From contig NZ_PXWF02000339.1 of assembly GCF_003011895.2 (NCBI RefSeq), forward strand, positions 1-34,132: a stretch of DNA of 34,132 nucleotides, written 5' to 3'. The translations under genes were made by a program, and so were the position numbers. The notes beneath the pieces are model-generated. The model was not told the origin of the DNA. It was given only the letters and a program-made list of their open reading frames with translations, and made no database searches. Source of the DNA: Massilia glaciei. GTDB taxonomy: Bacteria; Pseudomonadota; Gammaproteobacteria; Burkholderiales; Burkholderiaceae_D. The first letter of the stretch is position 1, and the number at the start of each line of letters is the position of its first letter. Of this stretch, positions 26,159 to 33,341 are shown in pieces.

Positions 26159-26175
26159 CTAGGACAGACTCCTAG
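26159..26175. mobile_element. Solo end of the palindromic element
   Basis: CTAGGACAGACTCCTAG. Its right 13 bases, GACAGACTCCTAG, match the outer right end of copy 1 (GACAGGCTCCTAG) at 12 of 13 positions and include the CTAG. The whole 17-mer is a short palindrome, as if an element had been excised or collapsed. It lies between two divergent genes and not at a stop codon. Confidence 0.5.
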
Positions 26176-26191
26176 CTTGTGAGGTGCGTTT

Positions 26192-26219
26192 TTGCCGAGC
26201 GGTTTTGCTTGGTTACAAT
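26192..26219 (+). promoter_or_regulatory. Sigma-70-type promoter of the phosphotransferase-like gene
   Basis: TTGCCG (26192-26197), a 16-base spacer and TACAAT (26214-26219), placing the transcript start about 40 bases before the translation start. Confidence 0.65.
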
Positions 26220-26268
26220 GCAACCCAGACATATTCTATCGCCAACACGGCATTGACATGGAGTTTGC

Positions 26269-28929
26269 TTGAAACCTGCGTCCGAACACTTCGTCTTCAT
26301 TCCGAACCTGGCCCCAGCGCCCGTCGGCGAGATCGGCGGTAAGGCCCACTCGCTCCAGCGGATGGCCGCCGCCGGGCTGCCGGTGCCGCCCGCGCTCGTG
26401 CTTGGGACCGGATTCTTCGCGCCCTGGTTCGACGCGCTGGCGCTGCTTCCCGGTTGGCGGGCGCTGGCGGCCGGCGCGCCGGCGCAATGGCCGGCGCTTT
26501 GCGCGGCGCTCAAGGCCGAGGCGCTCGCCCTGCCGCTGACCGGAGCGCAGCGGCAGGCGCTGTCGGCCATTCACGCGCAAACACTGATGTCCGTGACCGG
26601 GCAGCGCTACGCGGTGCGCTCGTCGTCGCCCGAGGAGGACACGGCGGCGTCGTCCTTCGCCGGCGTCTACGAAACCGAACTCGGCGTCGCGCCAGGCGAG
26701 CTCGAGGGGGCGATCCGGCGCTGTTTCGCGTCCGCCCTCGACGCGCGCGTGCTGGCGTACAAACAGGCGCGCGGCGTGGCGCCGCACCAGCCCCGCATCG
26801 CCGTCATCGTCCAGTTGCAGCTCGACAGCGAGGTGGCCGGGGTCGGGTTCTCGATCAACCCCCTGAGCAACGACTATGACGAGGCGGTCATCGATGCCAA
26901 CTGGGGCCTTGGCGAGTCGGTCGTCGACGGCGCGGCCGCGGCCGACCATTTCATCGTCGACAAGGTCACGGGCGCGGTGCAAACGCGCCAGCTGGGCGCC
27001 AAGCAGCTCGCGGTGGTGCTGGCCGACGGCGGCGGGACCGCCACGCGCGCGGATGCGCGCGCGGACGAATACTGCCTGTCCGATTCGCAACTGACCGAAT
27101 TGACGGCCATGCTGTGCCGGCTCGAGGCGCTCTACGGCCACCCGGTCGACATGGAGTGGGCCTACGCGGGCGGAAAACTGTTCGTCCTGCAGGCGCGCCC
27201 GATCACGACCTGGGTGCCGTTGCCTCCCGAGATGATGACCGCACCGGGGGCGCGCCGCCGCCTCTACATGGACATCGCGCTGTCGAAAGGGGTGACGGTC
27301 AACGCGCCGATCTCGCCGATCGGACTCGACTGGATGGGCGGCGGGATCGGGCAACTGGTGCGCCACTGCTTCGGCGGGGGCGGGTTCGAGCTCGCGCGGC
27401 CCGATGGCCTGATGTACCTCGGCGGCGCGCGCATGTACATCAACCTGTCCAATCTGCTCTGGATGTGCAGCCCGCAACAACTGGCCAGGAGCAACACGGC
27501 GACCGACAAGATCATGGCCGACATCCTCGGCGCGATCGATGTCCCGAAGTACAAGTCGGCGACGCGGCCCGCATGGCGCCTGGCCGCCATGAAAGCCGCC
27601 CCGCGCGCGCTGTGGCGGTTGCGCAGGCCGTTGTGGCGCGCGCTGCGCCACCTGCTGGCGCCGCACGGCACGCACCGCCTGTACCTGCGCGAGTGCGCGG
27701 CGTACGAGGCGCTCTATTCGGGCGCGCACGACGACAGCGTGCCGCTGGGCGAGTTCGAGCGCCGCTATGGCGCGCCGTCGACGGCCAGCATCATCGATGT
27801 CGCCATGCCGGCCCTGGCCATGGGCATCCTCGCCCAGGGCGCGGCGCGCATGCTCGCGCGCAAAAACAGCCCGGAGGAGCTGGAACTGGCCGGGCGGCTC
27901 ACGCGCGGGATCGGCGGCAACGTCGTGGTCGACATGGGCATCCTGATCTTCCGGATGGCCAGGATGCTCGACGCGGCCGACTACGCCGACCTGCCCGCGT
28001 TGGCCGCGCGCATCGGGCGCCGCCAGATGGCGCCCGGCTTCCTCGACGCCTGGGACCGGTTCATGGCGCGCTTCGGCTGCCGCGGCCCCGGCGAGATGGA
28101 CCTGGCGAACGCCCATTACGCCGACGACCCGCTGATCGTCCTGCGCCAGATGTCGTTCATGGCCACCGGCGGCGGCGACTTCGACCCCGAGGCGATGCAT
28201 GCGCGCCTCAAGGGCGAGCGCGAGCAGGCGTACGTGGCCCTGATGGAGCGCTTCGGCTGGTTCCGGCGCCCGCTGCTGCGGCGCGTCAACACCGTGATCG
28301 AATTGTGCGGCGGCGCGCGCGACACGCCCAAGCACTACAACCTCATGTACCAGCGCGCCCTTCGCGCACGCCTGTTGGACGAGGGCCGCCGGCTGGTGCA
28401 ATGCGGCCGCCTCGACCGGCCGGAGCAGATCTTCGAGCTGACCGCGGCCGACCTTGCCGGCGCCACGCGGGACGACGCGCTCGACCTGCGCGTGCGCGCG
28501 GGCGGGCGCATGCGTTTCTTCAGGCTGCTCGCGGACCACGTGCGCAACTTTCCCGCGGTGATCGACTCGCGCGGCCGGATCCTGCGCGCGCCCCGGCCGC
28601 CCGAGCGACCCGGCGAACTGGTGGGCATCGCCGTGTCGCCGGGGCGGGCCACGGGCCGGGTCAAGATCTTGCGCAACGCCCATGAGAAGGCGATCGAAAA
28701 GGGCGACGTGCTGGTCGCCTTCACGACCGACCCGGGCTGGACGCCGCTGTTCGTCAACGCCGTCGCGGTGGTGCTCGAGGTGGGCGGGGTGCTGCAGCAC
28801 GGCGCCGTGGTCGCGCGCGAATACGGCAAGCCCTGCGTGGTCGGCATCGGCGACGTGCTCACCCGCCTGCATGATGGACAAATGGTCGAGGTCGACGGCA
28901 CCACGGGCGTGGTGCGGATCATTTCTTAG
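26269..28929 (+). CDS. Rifampicin phosphotransferase-like PEP-synthase family enzyme
   Basis: 886 residues. The N-terminal ATP-grasp domain (PPDK_N) has GGKAHSLQRMAAAGLPVPPA, RSSSPEEDTAASSFAG and VLQARPITTW at its end. A long middle domain starts with a PISPIGLDWM segment like the rifamycin-binding region of RPH enzymes. The C-terminal swivelling domain carries GGVLQHGAVVAREYGKPC with the phospho-carrier His844, 42 residues from the end, the same distance as I recall for Listeria RPH. The architecture (ATP domain, variable domain, His domain) and size fit RPH/PEP-utilising enzymes, not PEP synthase itself, which has a C-terminal PEP-binding domain missing here. Start is TTG at 26269 with GGAG 5 bases upstream. 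It may phosphorylate rifampicin or a natural compound; substrate is inferred only by family. The stop TAG abuts the palindromic element. Confidence 0.8.
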   Translation: MKPASEHFVFIPNLAPAPVGEIGGKAHSLQRMAAAGLPVPPALVLGTGFFAPWFDALALLPGWRALAAGAPAQWPALCAALKAEALALPLTGAQRQALSAIHAQTLMSVTGQRYAVRSSSPEEDTAASSFAGVYETELGVAPGELEGAIRRCFASALDARVLAYKQARGVAPHQPRIAVIVQLQLDSEVAGVGFSINPLSNDYDEAVIDANWGLGESVVDGAAAADHFIVDKVTGAVQTRQLGAKQLAVVLADGGGTATRADARADEYCLSDSQLTELTAMLCRLEALYGHPVDMEWAYAGGKLFVLQARPITTWVPLPPEMMTAPGARRRLYMDIALSKGVTVNAPISPIGLDWMGGGIGQLVRHCFGGGGFELARPDGLMYLGGARMYINLSNLLWMCSPQQLARSNTATDKIMADILGAIDVPKYKSATRPAWRLAAMKAAPRALWRLRRPLWRALRHLLAPHGTHRLYLRECAAYEALYSGAHDDSVPLGEFERRYGAPSTASIIDVAMPALAMGILAQGAARMLARKNSPEELELAGRLTRGIGGNVVVDMGILIFRMARMLDAADYADLPALAARIGRRQMAPGFLDAWDRFMARFGCRGPGEMDLANAHYADDPLIVLRQMSFMATGGGDFDPEAMHARLKGEREQAYVALMERFGWFRRPLLRRVNTVIELCGGARDTPKHYNLMYQRALRARLLDEGRRLVQCGRLDRPEQIFELTAADLAGATRDDALDLRVRAGGRMRFFRLLADHVRNFPAVIDSRGRILRAPRPPERPGELVGIAVSPGRATGRVKILRNAHEKAIEKGDVLVAFTTDPGWTPLFVNAVAVVLEVGGVLQHGAVVAREYGKPCVVGIGDVLTRLHDGQMVEVDGTTGVVRIIS

Positions 28930-29101
28930 CAGCCTGTCGGGCTTAGGGAGTCGAAGCGAAACGGTCGAGGCAAAAAAATGCTGGACGAGGACAGATGTTA
29001 ACGATTTCGCAGTGCCAATAGCGAGCTATTGGCCGAGAAATCGGCGAAATATGGACCGCCCAGCGCTTTTTGCAGCCGACGATCCTAAGTCCGACAGGCT
29101 C
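28930..29101 (+). mobile_element. Palindromic MITE-like element, copy 2
   Basis: Begins directly after the TTAG that holds the stop codon of the phosphotransferase-like gene. Left end CAGCCTGTCGGGCTTA and right end TAAGTCCGACAGGCTC (29086-29101) match the copy 1 ends with two changes on the left. The central hairpin CCAATAG-CGAG-CTATTGG is identical (29015-29032). A 13-base insertion after GAGTCGAAGCG makes it longer (172 bp). The right flank is CTGG, so no clear target duplication remains. Confidence 0.78.
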
Positions 29102-29105
29102 CTGG

Positions 29106-29134
29106 TTCGCCCAGCCCGTTGTGTTTGCTATACT
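29106..29134 (+). promoter_or_regulatory. Possible promoter of the Na+/H+ antiporter gene
   Basis: TATACT (29129-29134) is a good -10 box; the -35 position (TTCGCC, 17-base spacing) is weak. The promoter lies immediately after the end of the palindromic element. Confidence 0.4.
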
Positions 29135-29245
29135 GCCCGCGGACGCAGTTGTTCTCCACACTCACTTACTCACTAACTAGCGGCGACCGGCCCGCGGGCA
29201 GGTTCGCCCGTTCCGGCCCCCGCCGGAAATGAAGGAAGCTTTTAC

Positions 29246-30505
29246 ATGGAAGTCACCACGATTCAAGCAGTGGGCGCGGTCATCTTCGCGCTGGCGCTGA
29301 TCCACACATTCGCCGCGAAATTGTTCGAGAAGCTGGCCAACCGCCACCCCAGCCACGCGGGCCTGTTCCACCTGTTGGGCGAGGTCGAGGTCGTTTTCGG
29401 TTTCTGGGCCCTGATCCTGATCGTGGCGATGGCCTTCGTCTCGAGCGGCGCCGAGGCGCTCACGTATGTCGAGTCGCGCCAGTACGGCGAGCCGCTGTTC
29501 GTGTTCGTCGTGATGGTGGTGGCCGCCTCGCGCCCGGTGCTCGAATTCGTCGCCGGCGTGCTGTCGGGACTGGCGCGCGTGGTGCCGCTGCCGACCCCGG
29601 TGGCGTTCGCCTGGATGGGGCTGGCCGTGGTGCCGCTGCTGGGCTCGCTCATCACCGAGCCGGCCGCGATGACGCTCGCCGCGCTGATGCTGGCGCCGCA
29701 GATCTTCCGCAAGGGCATGCCCGAATGGCTCAAGTACGCCGGCATCGGCGTCTTGTTCGTCAACGTGTCGATCGGCGGCACCCTGACCTCGTACGCGGCG
29801 CCGCCGGTGCTGATGGTGGCGGCGACCTGGAACTGGGACAGTGCCTTCATGTTGACGACCTTCGGCTGGCGCGCCGCCATCGCGGTGGTGATCAACGCGA
29901 CGGTGCTCACATTCCTGTTGCGCCCGCACCTCGGCCAGGCGGACGCGGCCCCGAGCCGCAAGTCCAAAAGGCCGCCGGTGCCGCTGGTCATCACCCTGAT
30001 CCACCTCGCGTTCCTGGCCGGCGTCGTCGTGTTCGCCCACCATCCGGTGGTGTTCGTGGGATTGTTCCTGTTCTTCCTGGGCTTCACGCAAGCCTACGAG
30101 AGCCACCAGAGCCCGCTCATCCTCAAGCAGGGTCTGCTGGTCGGATTCTTCCTGGCCGGCCTCGTGGTGCTCGGCGGCCTGCAGCAGTGGTGGCTACAAC
30201 CGATCGTCTCGTCGCTGCAACCGACCGCGCTGTTCTTCGGCGCGCTGGGCCTGACGGCGATCACCGACAACGCCGCGCTGACCTACCTGGGCTCGCTCAT
30301 CGCCGGCATGTCGGACCATGCCAAGTACATGCTGGTGGCCGGCGCGGTCGCCGGCGGCGGCCTGACCGTGATCGCCAACGCGCCGAACCCGGCCGGCGTG
30401 GCGCTGCTCAAGGACGGTTTCAACGACGAGTCGATCGGCGCCGGCGGCCTGCTGCTCGGCGCGATCCCGCCGACCATCGTGGCCGCCATTTTCTTCCTGC
30501 TGTAG
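29246..30505 (+). CDS. Putative Na+/H+ antiporter (PF07399-like)
   Basis: 419 residues with about ten to twelve membrane helices. Conserved-looking polar segments inside the membrane are PLLGSLITEPAAMTLAALML and GALGLTAITDNAALTYLGSL near the C-terminus, which resemble the buried Asp/Thr motifs of the ion-transporter superfamily, and SIGGTLTSYAAPPVLMVA. This set is what I recognise as the 'putative Na+/H+ antiporter' family, found next to no fixed partner. It would exchange sodium for protons at the inner membrane. ATG at 29246 is preceded by AAGGAA (9-base spacing). The small membrane protein downstream starts 30 bases after the stop and may be co-transcribed. Confidence 0.8.
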   Translation: MEVTTIQAVGAVIFALALIHTFAAKLFEKLANRHPSHAGLFHLLGEVEVVFGFWALILIVAMAFVSSGAEALTYVESRQYGEPLFVFVVMVVAASRPVLEFVAGVLSGLARVVPLPTPVAFAWMGLAVVPLLGSLITEPAAMTLAALMLAPQIFRKGMPEWLKYAGIGVLFVNVSIGGTLTSYAAPPVLMVAATWNWDSAFMLTTFGWRAAIAVVINATVLTFLLRPHLGQADAAPSRKSKRPPVPLVITLIHLAFLAGVVVFAHHPVVFVGLFLFFLGFTQAYESHQSPLILKQGLLVGFFLAGLVVLGGLQQWWLQPIVSSLQPTALFFGALGLTAITDNAALTYLGSLIAGMSDHAKYMLVAGAVAGGGLTVIANAPNPAGVALLKDGFNDESIGAGGLLLGAIPPTIVAAIFFLL

Positions 30506-30535
30506 GCGCCGCGGCACATTTTAAATAGACTGGCG

Positions 30536-30808
30536 ATGGAATTTTCTGACAAGGAACTGGCGTTGATCGAGGCCGCAAAGAGTAAGGCGTCCGGGGCCTC
30601 GATCGGGCACGTGATGCTGCTCGTCGCGATGCTCGCCGGCCTGGCGCTCATGTTCGCCGGCCTGATCACGTCGAACGTGCTGGCCTACCTGATGATGGCC
30701 GCTGTCGGGCTGTCGATCGCCTTGCCGCAACTTGGCGCCGGCCCCAAATACGAGGACCTGGTGAAGCTGTTGGCGAGCAAGTCCAAGCGGGAAGACCTGG
30801 CGCCCTAG
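30536..30808 (+). CDS. Small membrane protein of unknown function
   Basis: 90 residues. A charged N-terminus (MEFSDKELALIEAAKSKASG) precedes two hydrophobic helices (about 24-46 and 48-66) and a charged C-terminus rich in Lys. No recognised family. It follows the antiporter gene on the same strand with 30 bases between, and no separate promoter is apparent. There is no good Shine-Dalgarno, so translation may depend on upstream reading. Confidence 0.65.
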   Translation: MEFSDKELALIEAAKSKASGASIGHVMLLVAMLAGLALMFAGLITSNVLAYLMMAAVGLSIALPQLGAGPKYEDLVKLLASKSKREDLAP

Positions 30809-30866
30809 CCATGGGGCCGCCCTGGGCGCGTTCCGCCCTGGTCGCGGGGCGCCGCCCGCGCGGCTT

Positions 30867-30894
30867 TGAACACTAGTCGCATCTGAACACTAGT
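30867..30894. repeat. 11-bp direct repeat across a stop codon
   Basis: TGAACACTAGT at 30867-30877 and again at 30884-30894 (17-base period). The second copy contains the stop codon of the second DUF5985 gene (minus strand, 30892-30890). Confidence 0.75.
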
Positions 30895-31159
30895 TTTTTC
30901 GGCCGCGGTTCTTCTCGTAAATCGCGATGAGGATCAGGCCATACGCGAGCAGCCGGATCAGGTAGTATAGCGGCGCATCCTCGCTCTTGGCCGCCGCGAT
31001 GCCGAGCAGGACTCGGGTCAGCGCCTCGAGCGCGAACGATGCCGCGAAGTACAGGAAAAAGCGGTCGCGCGTGCTGCGCCAATAGCGCAGGAAGAACAGG
31101 CTGACGACGATCAATCCCATCGCGATGGCCCCGGAAAGCATGCCGTTCAGTCCTATCAT
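30890..31159 (-). CDS. DUF5985-like membrane protein, second of a pair
   Basis: 89 residues with three hydrophobic helices: MIGLNGMLSGAIAMGLIVVS, the YFAASFALEALTRVLLGI helix and LIRLLAYGLILIAIY near the end, then a basic tail. Size, topology and the FFLRYWRSTRDRFFLYFA segment fit the small DUF5985 family, of unknown function. Its ATG at 31159 overlaps the stop of the upstream DUF5985 gene by four bases (ATGA), so the pair is co-translated. Confidence 0.7.
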   Translation of the reverse strand: MIGLNGMLSGAIAMGLIVVSLFFLRYWRSTRDRFFLYFAASFALEALTRVLLGIAAAKSEDAPLYYLIRLLAYGLILIAIYEKNRGRKN

Positions 31160-31413
31160 TCATCCTCCAGAATCAGGCCGTAGAGCAAGGGGAGCAGCGC
31201 GCCGAGGCCGGCGAGCAGGCGCCATGTGGACAGGTCGGCCGCCGGAAAGACCAGGCGGTCCATCATCAGCAGCACGTTGTTGATGAACAGTCCCGCGAAA
31301 CACAATCCGCTCCACAGCAGCAAGCGGTATTTCGTCTTGAAATAGCTGCGCAATATCAGGACCGCGCAGGCGAGGGCGGTCAGTGCGCACAGTGCATAGA
31401 TGGTTGCTGCCAT
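31156..31413 (-). CDS. DUF5985-like membrane protein, first of a pair
   Basis: 85 residues starting MAATIYALCALTALACAVLI, with three hydrophobic helices, RSYFKTKYRLLLWSGLCFAG and DRLVFPAADLSTWR between them. It resembles its downstream partner in layout (helix, R-x-x-F/Y loop, helix, helix), suggesting an ancient duplication or a heterodimeric membrane pair. ATG at 31413 is used since AAGGA lies 8 bases upstream and the hydrophobic helix follows; the frame extends further, into the preceding gene. It starts one base after the stop of the upstream gene, so the three genes form an operon. Confidence 0.7.
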   Translation of the reverse strand: MAATIYALCALTALACAVLILRSYFKTKYRLLLWSGLCFAGLFINNVLLMMDRLVFPAADLSTWRLLAGLGALLPLLYGLILEDE

Positions 31414-31414
31414 A

Positions 31415-31810
31415 TCAGGATTCCTTGCGCCAGACAAAGGCGTTGGCGAAGGCCTGTGCCTTCTTGTCGGTTGTTGAGTGGATCATGTTGGTGACATCGA
31501 CCAGCTGTTTCGCGTACGTCGCCGCCAACTTGTCGATGATTTCGCGCAACTCGACCGAGCCGGGCTTGTAGCAAAACGCGGGCTGGTCGTGGGAATTATC
31601 GGCCGACACGAGCACGCCGGCGTCGTGCAGCTGCGAGAGCAGGGCGGCGGCGGCTTTCTCGCTGACGTAGAGCCGCTGCGACAAGCGCTTGCCGTTCCAT
31701 GGCGCCTGGGCCTCGCCGCGCAGCAGGAGCATCGCCTCGAGGTAGGGCACCGAATGCACGCTGACCAGAATGAAGCGCTTGACGTCGTCCGGGATCGTCG
31801 CCGCGCTCAT
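31415..31810 (-). CDS. Possible winged-helix protein upstream of the DUF5985 pair
   Basis: 131 residues. The middle (SQRLYVSEKAAAALLSQLHDAGVLVSADN) has the layout of a winged helix-turn-helix: a recognition-like helix then a short beta wing. The C-terminal helix (SVELREIIDKLAATYAKQLV) could mediate dimerisation. No known family recognised with certainty. As first gene of an operon with two small membrane proteins, it may be their regulator or a cytosolic partner. The start at 31810 has a weak GGGCGG upstream. Confidence 0.6.
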   Translation of the reverse strand: MSAATIPDDVKRFILVSVHSVPYLEAMLLLRGEAQAPWNGKRLSQRLYVSEKAAAALLSQLHDAGVLVSADNSHDQPAFCYKPGSVELREIIDKLAATYAKQLVDVTNMIHSTTDKKAQAFANAFVWRKES

Positions 31811-32222
31811 CGCGGCCCGCCCCGGGCGCGCCAGAACCTTCCGGGCGCGGTGGCCGCCGGCGCCTTCAAGGGCCCTCCCGCTGGCTATATGTCCGTCTTA
31901 TTGTTGGCATGTTGGTTTGACTATTTCCGGCGCCGCGTCGACGCATGGCTTCGCTGGAGGATATTGCATAAATTAATTTGCGTAGAGAATATACGTTCCC
32001 AACTGACAAGGCAACTGGCGAATTCAACCGTGCGGGGCGCGCCGGAACGAGGTTTGCCAGAGTCAACAAAACTGATAGGATAGCGCCGATAGAAAAACCC
32101 GGTTCACGATCGGACCAGCAGTTCGCGCCGATCCCCCCACTCACCCACTGCGCAAGCCTACCACCGCGACCGGCCAGCAGCAAGCCGGCGCGGCCAAGCG
32201 TACTCCATGGATAGGAACAAGG
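31811..32222. other. 412-base intergenic region, divergent promoters
   Basis: A+T content rises in the middle (31890-32000). A plausible plus-strand promoter is TTGCCA (32054-32059), a 16-base spacer and TAGGAT (32076-32081) for the exported-protein gene. No open frame here looks coding; the long minus-strand frame crossing it is an antisense shadow. Confidence 0.5.
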
Positions 32223-33341
32223 ATGAACAGGGAAAATTTTGGCGCCCATAAACCCATGCCGTGGAAACCCATGCCGTGGATCTGCCTGCTGGCGGCGCTG
32301 ATCCTGCTGGCCGGCGCGCCCCGAAGCGAGGCCGCCGCGGCCGCCGCGAAGGGACGCCGCGCGGCCGCGGCCCCGGTCGACGTCATGGCCGCCCTGCACA
32401 CGCTCGCCAGGCAACGTTCGAGGCAGTGCGCGGCCGGCGCGCGCGTGCCGCAGCCGCCGGGCTGGCAAGGCAAAACGGCCGAATGCGCGTGGCAGGACCG
32501 GCTGCAGATGCGCCGATGGGAGGCGCTGCCGGCCGTCGCGGCCGGCTGCCTGAGCCAGCAGGCCCGGTGGTGGCAATGGCAGCAGGCGCGCCAGCTCGCC
32601 GTGCCGCCCGAGTCGATCGGCGCATGGGACGGGGCCTGGCGCAGCCAGAGCCTGCGCACCGCCTCGGATGCGCAGCAACGCATCTCCGTCATCGCGCGCG
32701 CGCCGGCGGGGACCTGGACGGCCACCGAATGGACCTGGATTCCCTCGCCGCGGCCGGCCACGCGCAAGTGGCAGGAGGGGCGTTGGAAGCTGCTGGCGCA
32801 GGCGGCGTCGGCGTTGCGCGGCGCCGCGCCCGCCCCGGACGGGCCGCACATGGGCGCGCTGCGCGAGACATGGGAAAAAAACCTCGCCGGCCGCGCCGGC
32901 GAAGTGTTGGCCGACGGCTGGCGGTGGGAGGACAACGGCCTATGCCTGCGCATGGAGACGGCCGGACTGAGCCAGGCCCAGCTGCACCTGCCGTACTCGC
33001 GCGACGAGGTGCGCCACGAGCAGCACGCGGCGATGCAGCTGCAATTGGCGCGCCGGTTTCCCAAGGCCACCTGGCTGATGCCGTTCCGCGCCCTGCCGGT
33101 CAAGGACGCGGACCAGGGCGCCGGCGCCAAGTACGCCGCGGTCTGGCTCGAAGACAAGCGCGTCAAGGGCCAGCTGTGGATCCCCACCAAGACCGACGGC
33201 GCGATCGTGCGCGCCCGGATCATCGTCGAGGCGCCCGCCACGGCGGGCAAGCCGCCCCCGCCCGCATTGGTGAAAAGCATCGGCACCATCGAACGCGAGC
33301 TGGCCGCTCTGGCGAGCATCTGGGAGTCTGACCATGAATGA
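32223..33341 (+). CDS. Exported protein of unknown function
   Basis: 372 residues. A long signal peptide (hydrophobic core ICLLAALILLAGA, cleavage near RSEA) is preceded by a duplicated MPWKPMPW segment. The mature part is rich in Ala, Trp and Arg, with many charged helices and no motif I recognise. ATG at 32223 follows AGGAACAAGG; ATGs at codons 12 and 17 are alternatives. It overlaps the start of the antiporter gene by 8 bases, so the two are probably translated from one mRNA, which hints at a linked envelope function. Confidence 0.7.
   Translation: MNRENFGAHKPMPWKPMPWICLLAALILLAGAPRSEAAAAAAKGRRAAAAPVDVMAALHTLARQRSRQCAAGARVPQPPGWQGKTAECAWQDRLQMRRWEALPAVAAGCLSQQARWWQWQQARQLAVPPESIGAWDGAWRSQSLRTASDAQQRISVIARAPAGTWTATEWTWIPSPRPATRKWQEGRWKLLAQAASALRGAAPAPDGPHMGALRETWEKNLAGRAGEVLADGWRWEDNGLCLRMETAGLSQAQLHLPYSRDEVRHEQHAAMQLQLARRFPKATWLMPFRALPVKDADQGAGAKYAAVWLEDKRVKGQLWIPTKTDGAIVRARIIVEAPATAGKPPPPALVKSIGTIERELAALASIWESDHE
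32250..32279. repeat. 15-bp in-frame tandem duplication in the signal peptide
   Basis: AAACCCATGCCGTGG repeated twice, giving the KPMPW-KPMPW duplication and two internal ATGs in the n-region of the exported protein. Confidence 0.9.
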
